A stretch of DNA of 64,000 nucleotides from Collinsella aerofaciens (lineage in GTDB: Bacteria > Actinomycetota > Coriobacteriia > Coriobacteriales > Coriobacteriaceae), in contig NZ_JADPCH010000001.1 of NCBI RefSeq assembly GCF_015670745.1, positions 62,001 to 126,000 of the forward strand, in the 5' to 3' direction. Of the stretch, positions 62,600-64,000 are shown in pieces. A program made the position numbers and the translations under genes. Below the pieces are notes generated by a model, which made no database searches, was not told where the DNA came from, and saw nothing but the letters and a program-made list of their open reading frames with translations. The first letter of the stretch is position 1, and every line of letters starts with the position of its first letter.

Positions 62600-63541
62600 T
62601 TATGCCAAGAACTCCTTGGTGGTCGCCACGATGTTGGCGGCGTCCAGGCCGTACCTGTGCAGGAGCTCGGCACCCGGGCCGGACTCGCCGAACGTGTCGT
62701 TGACGCCGATCTTCTTGAGCGGCGTCGGGCACTGCTCGCACAGGACATCGGCAACGGCGCTGCCCAGGCCACCGATCACGGAGTGCTCCTCGACGGTCAC
62801 GACGTGGCCGGTCTTGGTGGCGCTCTTGACGATCAGGTCGGAGTCGATGGGCTTAATGGTGTGCATGTTGATGACCTCGGCGTCGATACCCTCGGCAGCA
62901 AGCTGCTCGGCAGCCTCGAGGGCCTCGCCGACCATCAGACCGCAGGCAATGATGGTAACGTCGGCGCCCTCGCGCATGATGATGCCCTTGCCCAGTTCAA
63001 ACTTGTAGGTCTCGGGGTCATTAATGACCGGCGAGGCTAGACGGGCGAAGCGCATGTACACAGGGCCGTCGCACTCGTAGGCGGCGCGCGTCACGGCGCG
63101 GGCCTCGACATCGTCAGCGGGAACAATCACGGTCATGCCGGGGATGACGCGCATCAGGGCGATATCCTCGCAGCACTGGTGCGTGGCGCCGTCCTCGCCC
63201 ACCGAGATACCGGCGTGCGTGGCACCGATCTTAACGTTAAGGTGCGGATAGCCGATGGAGTTGCGGACCTGCTCAAAGGCGCGGCCAGCAGCGAACATGG
63301 CAAAGCTGCTCGCGAAGGCAACGCGGCCGGTGGTCGCGATACCGGCGGCAACACCCATCAGGTTGCTCTCGGCAATGCCCACATCGAAAAAGCGGTCGGG
63401 GCGGACTGCCTTGAACTTGCCGGTCTGCGTGGCGGCGGCCAGGTCGGCGTCGAGGACCACAAAGTCATCGTGCTCGTTGGCGAGCTCGACGAGGGCCTCG
63501 CCGTAGCTTACGCGCGTGGCGATTTTCTTGACATCTGCCAT
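62600..63541 (-). CDS. Transketolase C-terminal subunit
   Basis: A 313-residue protein starting MADVKKIATRVSYGEALVEL. It contains the pyrimidine-binding domain (DADLAAATQTGKF, VGIAESNLMGVAAG, HAGISVGEDGATHQC) and the C-terminal transketolase domain (VITVEEHSVIGGLGSAVADV region). Together with the N-terminal subunit it forms the split transketolase common in anaerobes, which moves two-carbon units in the pentose phosphate pathway. It starts 1 nt after the stop of the upstream gene, so both are made together. Confidence 0.95.
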   Translation of the reverse strand: MADVKKIATRVSYGEALVELANEHDDFVVLDADLAAATQTGKFKAVRPDRFFDVGIAESNLMGVAAGIATTGRVAFASSFAMFAAGRAFEQVRNSIGYPHLNVKIGATHAGISVGEDGATHQCCEDIALMRVIPGMTVIVPADDVEARAVTRAAYECDGPVYMRFARLASPVINDPETYKFELGKGIIMREGADVTIIACGLMVGEALEAAEQLAAEGIDAEVINMHTIKPIDSDLIVKSATKTGHVVTVEEHSVIGGLGSAVADVLCEQCPTPLKKIGVNDTFGESGPGAELLHRYGLDAANIVATTKEFLA

Positions 63542-63542
63542 C

Positions 63543-64000
63543 CTAGAGCTCCTCTCCGGCGGCCGTGAGCTCTGCCATGGCCTGCTCAAACTGTTCATCG
63601 TTGGGGGCCTTACCGTGCCAACCCACCTGGTTCTCCATAAAGGAGACGCCCTTGCCCTTTGTGGTCTCGGCGATAATGGCGGTCGGCTGACCCTTGGTGG
63701 CGCGAGCCTCGGCAAAAGCGGCGCGAATCTGATCGAAGTCGTTGCCGTCGGCGAGCTCCACCACATGGAACTTAAAGGCGCGGAACTTGTCGGCGAGCGG
63801 CATGGGGTCGTTGACCTCCTCGACGGGGCCATCGATCTGCAGACCGTTGTGGTCGACGATCACGCAGAGGTTGTCGAGCTGCTGGTTGCCGGCAAACATG
63901 GCGGCCTCCCAGACCTGGCCTTCCTCGCTCTCACCATCGCCCAGCAGGGCGTACGTGCGGTAAGTATCGCCCCAGTGCTTAGCGGCAACGGCCATGCCCA
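63543..64000 (-). CDS. Transketolase N-terminal subunit (5' end outside window)
   Basis: About 152 C-terminal residues are visible. GDGESEEGQVWEAAMFAGNQ is the thiamine-diphosphate and Mg2+ motif (GDG...N region), followed by LCVIVDHNGLQIDGPVEEV and AIIAETTKGKGVSFMENQVG, as in the TPP-binding half of transketolases. The protein ends AMAELTAAGEEL. The gene continues past the right edge. It is coupled to the C-terminal subunit. Confidence 0.93.
   Translation of the reverse strand, partial: GMAVAAKHWGDTYRTYALLGDGESEEGQVWEAAMFAGNQQLDNLCVIVDHNGLQIDGPVEEVNDPMPLADKFRAFKFHVVELADGNDFDQIRAAFAEARATKGQPTAIIAETTKGKGVSFMENQVGWHGKAPNDEQFEQAMAELTAAGEEL

Overview
The window is high-GC, gene-dense bacterial chromosome. 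Gene content and style suggest a strictly anaerobic gut actinobacterium of the class Coriobacteriia, most like Collinsella. The evidence is an [FeFe] hydrogenase with an NAD(P)-linked partner, rubredoxin with a flavin reductase, a GH4/PTS maltose-type operon, EFR1-like flavodoxin-ferredoxin, many Rrf2/YerC/CsoR-type regulators, and short intergenic gaps full of hairpin repeats. The genus is my inference; nothing here proves it.

Layout. 1-5.3 kb: AddA-type helicase (5' part of the gene only), AddB-type nuclease, YerC regulator and a YvlD-like membrane protein. 5.4-14.2 kb: Rrf2 regulator and cysK, mnmA, an M42 peptidase, a FucO-like alcohol dehydrogenase, a YoaK-type membrane protein and a YgiQ radical SAM enzyme. 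14.2-21.7 kb: CPBP protease, a solo RelB-like antitoxin, and a tight four-gene minus-strand operon: NuoF/GltD fusion, [FeFe] hydrogenase, substrate-binding lipoprotein, permease-ATPase fusion. 21.9-28.0 kb: an alpha-glucoside PTS operon (EIIA, antiterminator, EIICB, GH4) whose antiterminator gene is split by an IS1111-type element. 28.3-32 kb: EFR1-like protein and a DEAD-box helicase with a long Arg/Gly tail. 32.5-35.7 kb: an FHA protein and a membrane Ser/Thr kinase. 36-39.1 kb: copper operon copA-copZ-csoR with a CsoR-type operator. 39.2-43.4 kb: zinc-ribbon membrane protein, amidohydrolase, an AbiEi/DUF559-like nuclease candidate and a hypothetical protein. 43.8-50 kb: gltD-gltB. 50.5-53.6 kb: mntH, rubredoxin, flavin reductase, smpB. 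53.6-57.4 kb: TPR protein, tRNA-Gln and tRNA-Glu, an ArsC/Spx protein, VanZ-like protein and a serine recombinase. 57.6-64 kb: rnr, ftsX-ftsE and a split transketolase that runs off the end.

The most unusual content is not in the genes. At least six families of intergenic palindromes occur, most in several copies. One family (12 copies, about 55 nt each) forms two arrays with an 80-bp period on either side of mntH and brackets a nuclease-like gene; its stems change in compensating pairs. A second family has a conserved core of about 70 nt inside long arms that differ in sequence between copies but stay self-complementary in each. Both look like structures kept by selection or by a transposition mechanism. 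I cannot name either from sequence alone.

Housekeeping genes dominate. The clear accessory items are the IS element, a MITE-like 233-bp element, the solo antitoxin, the serine recombinase and the hairpin repeats.
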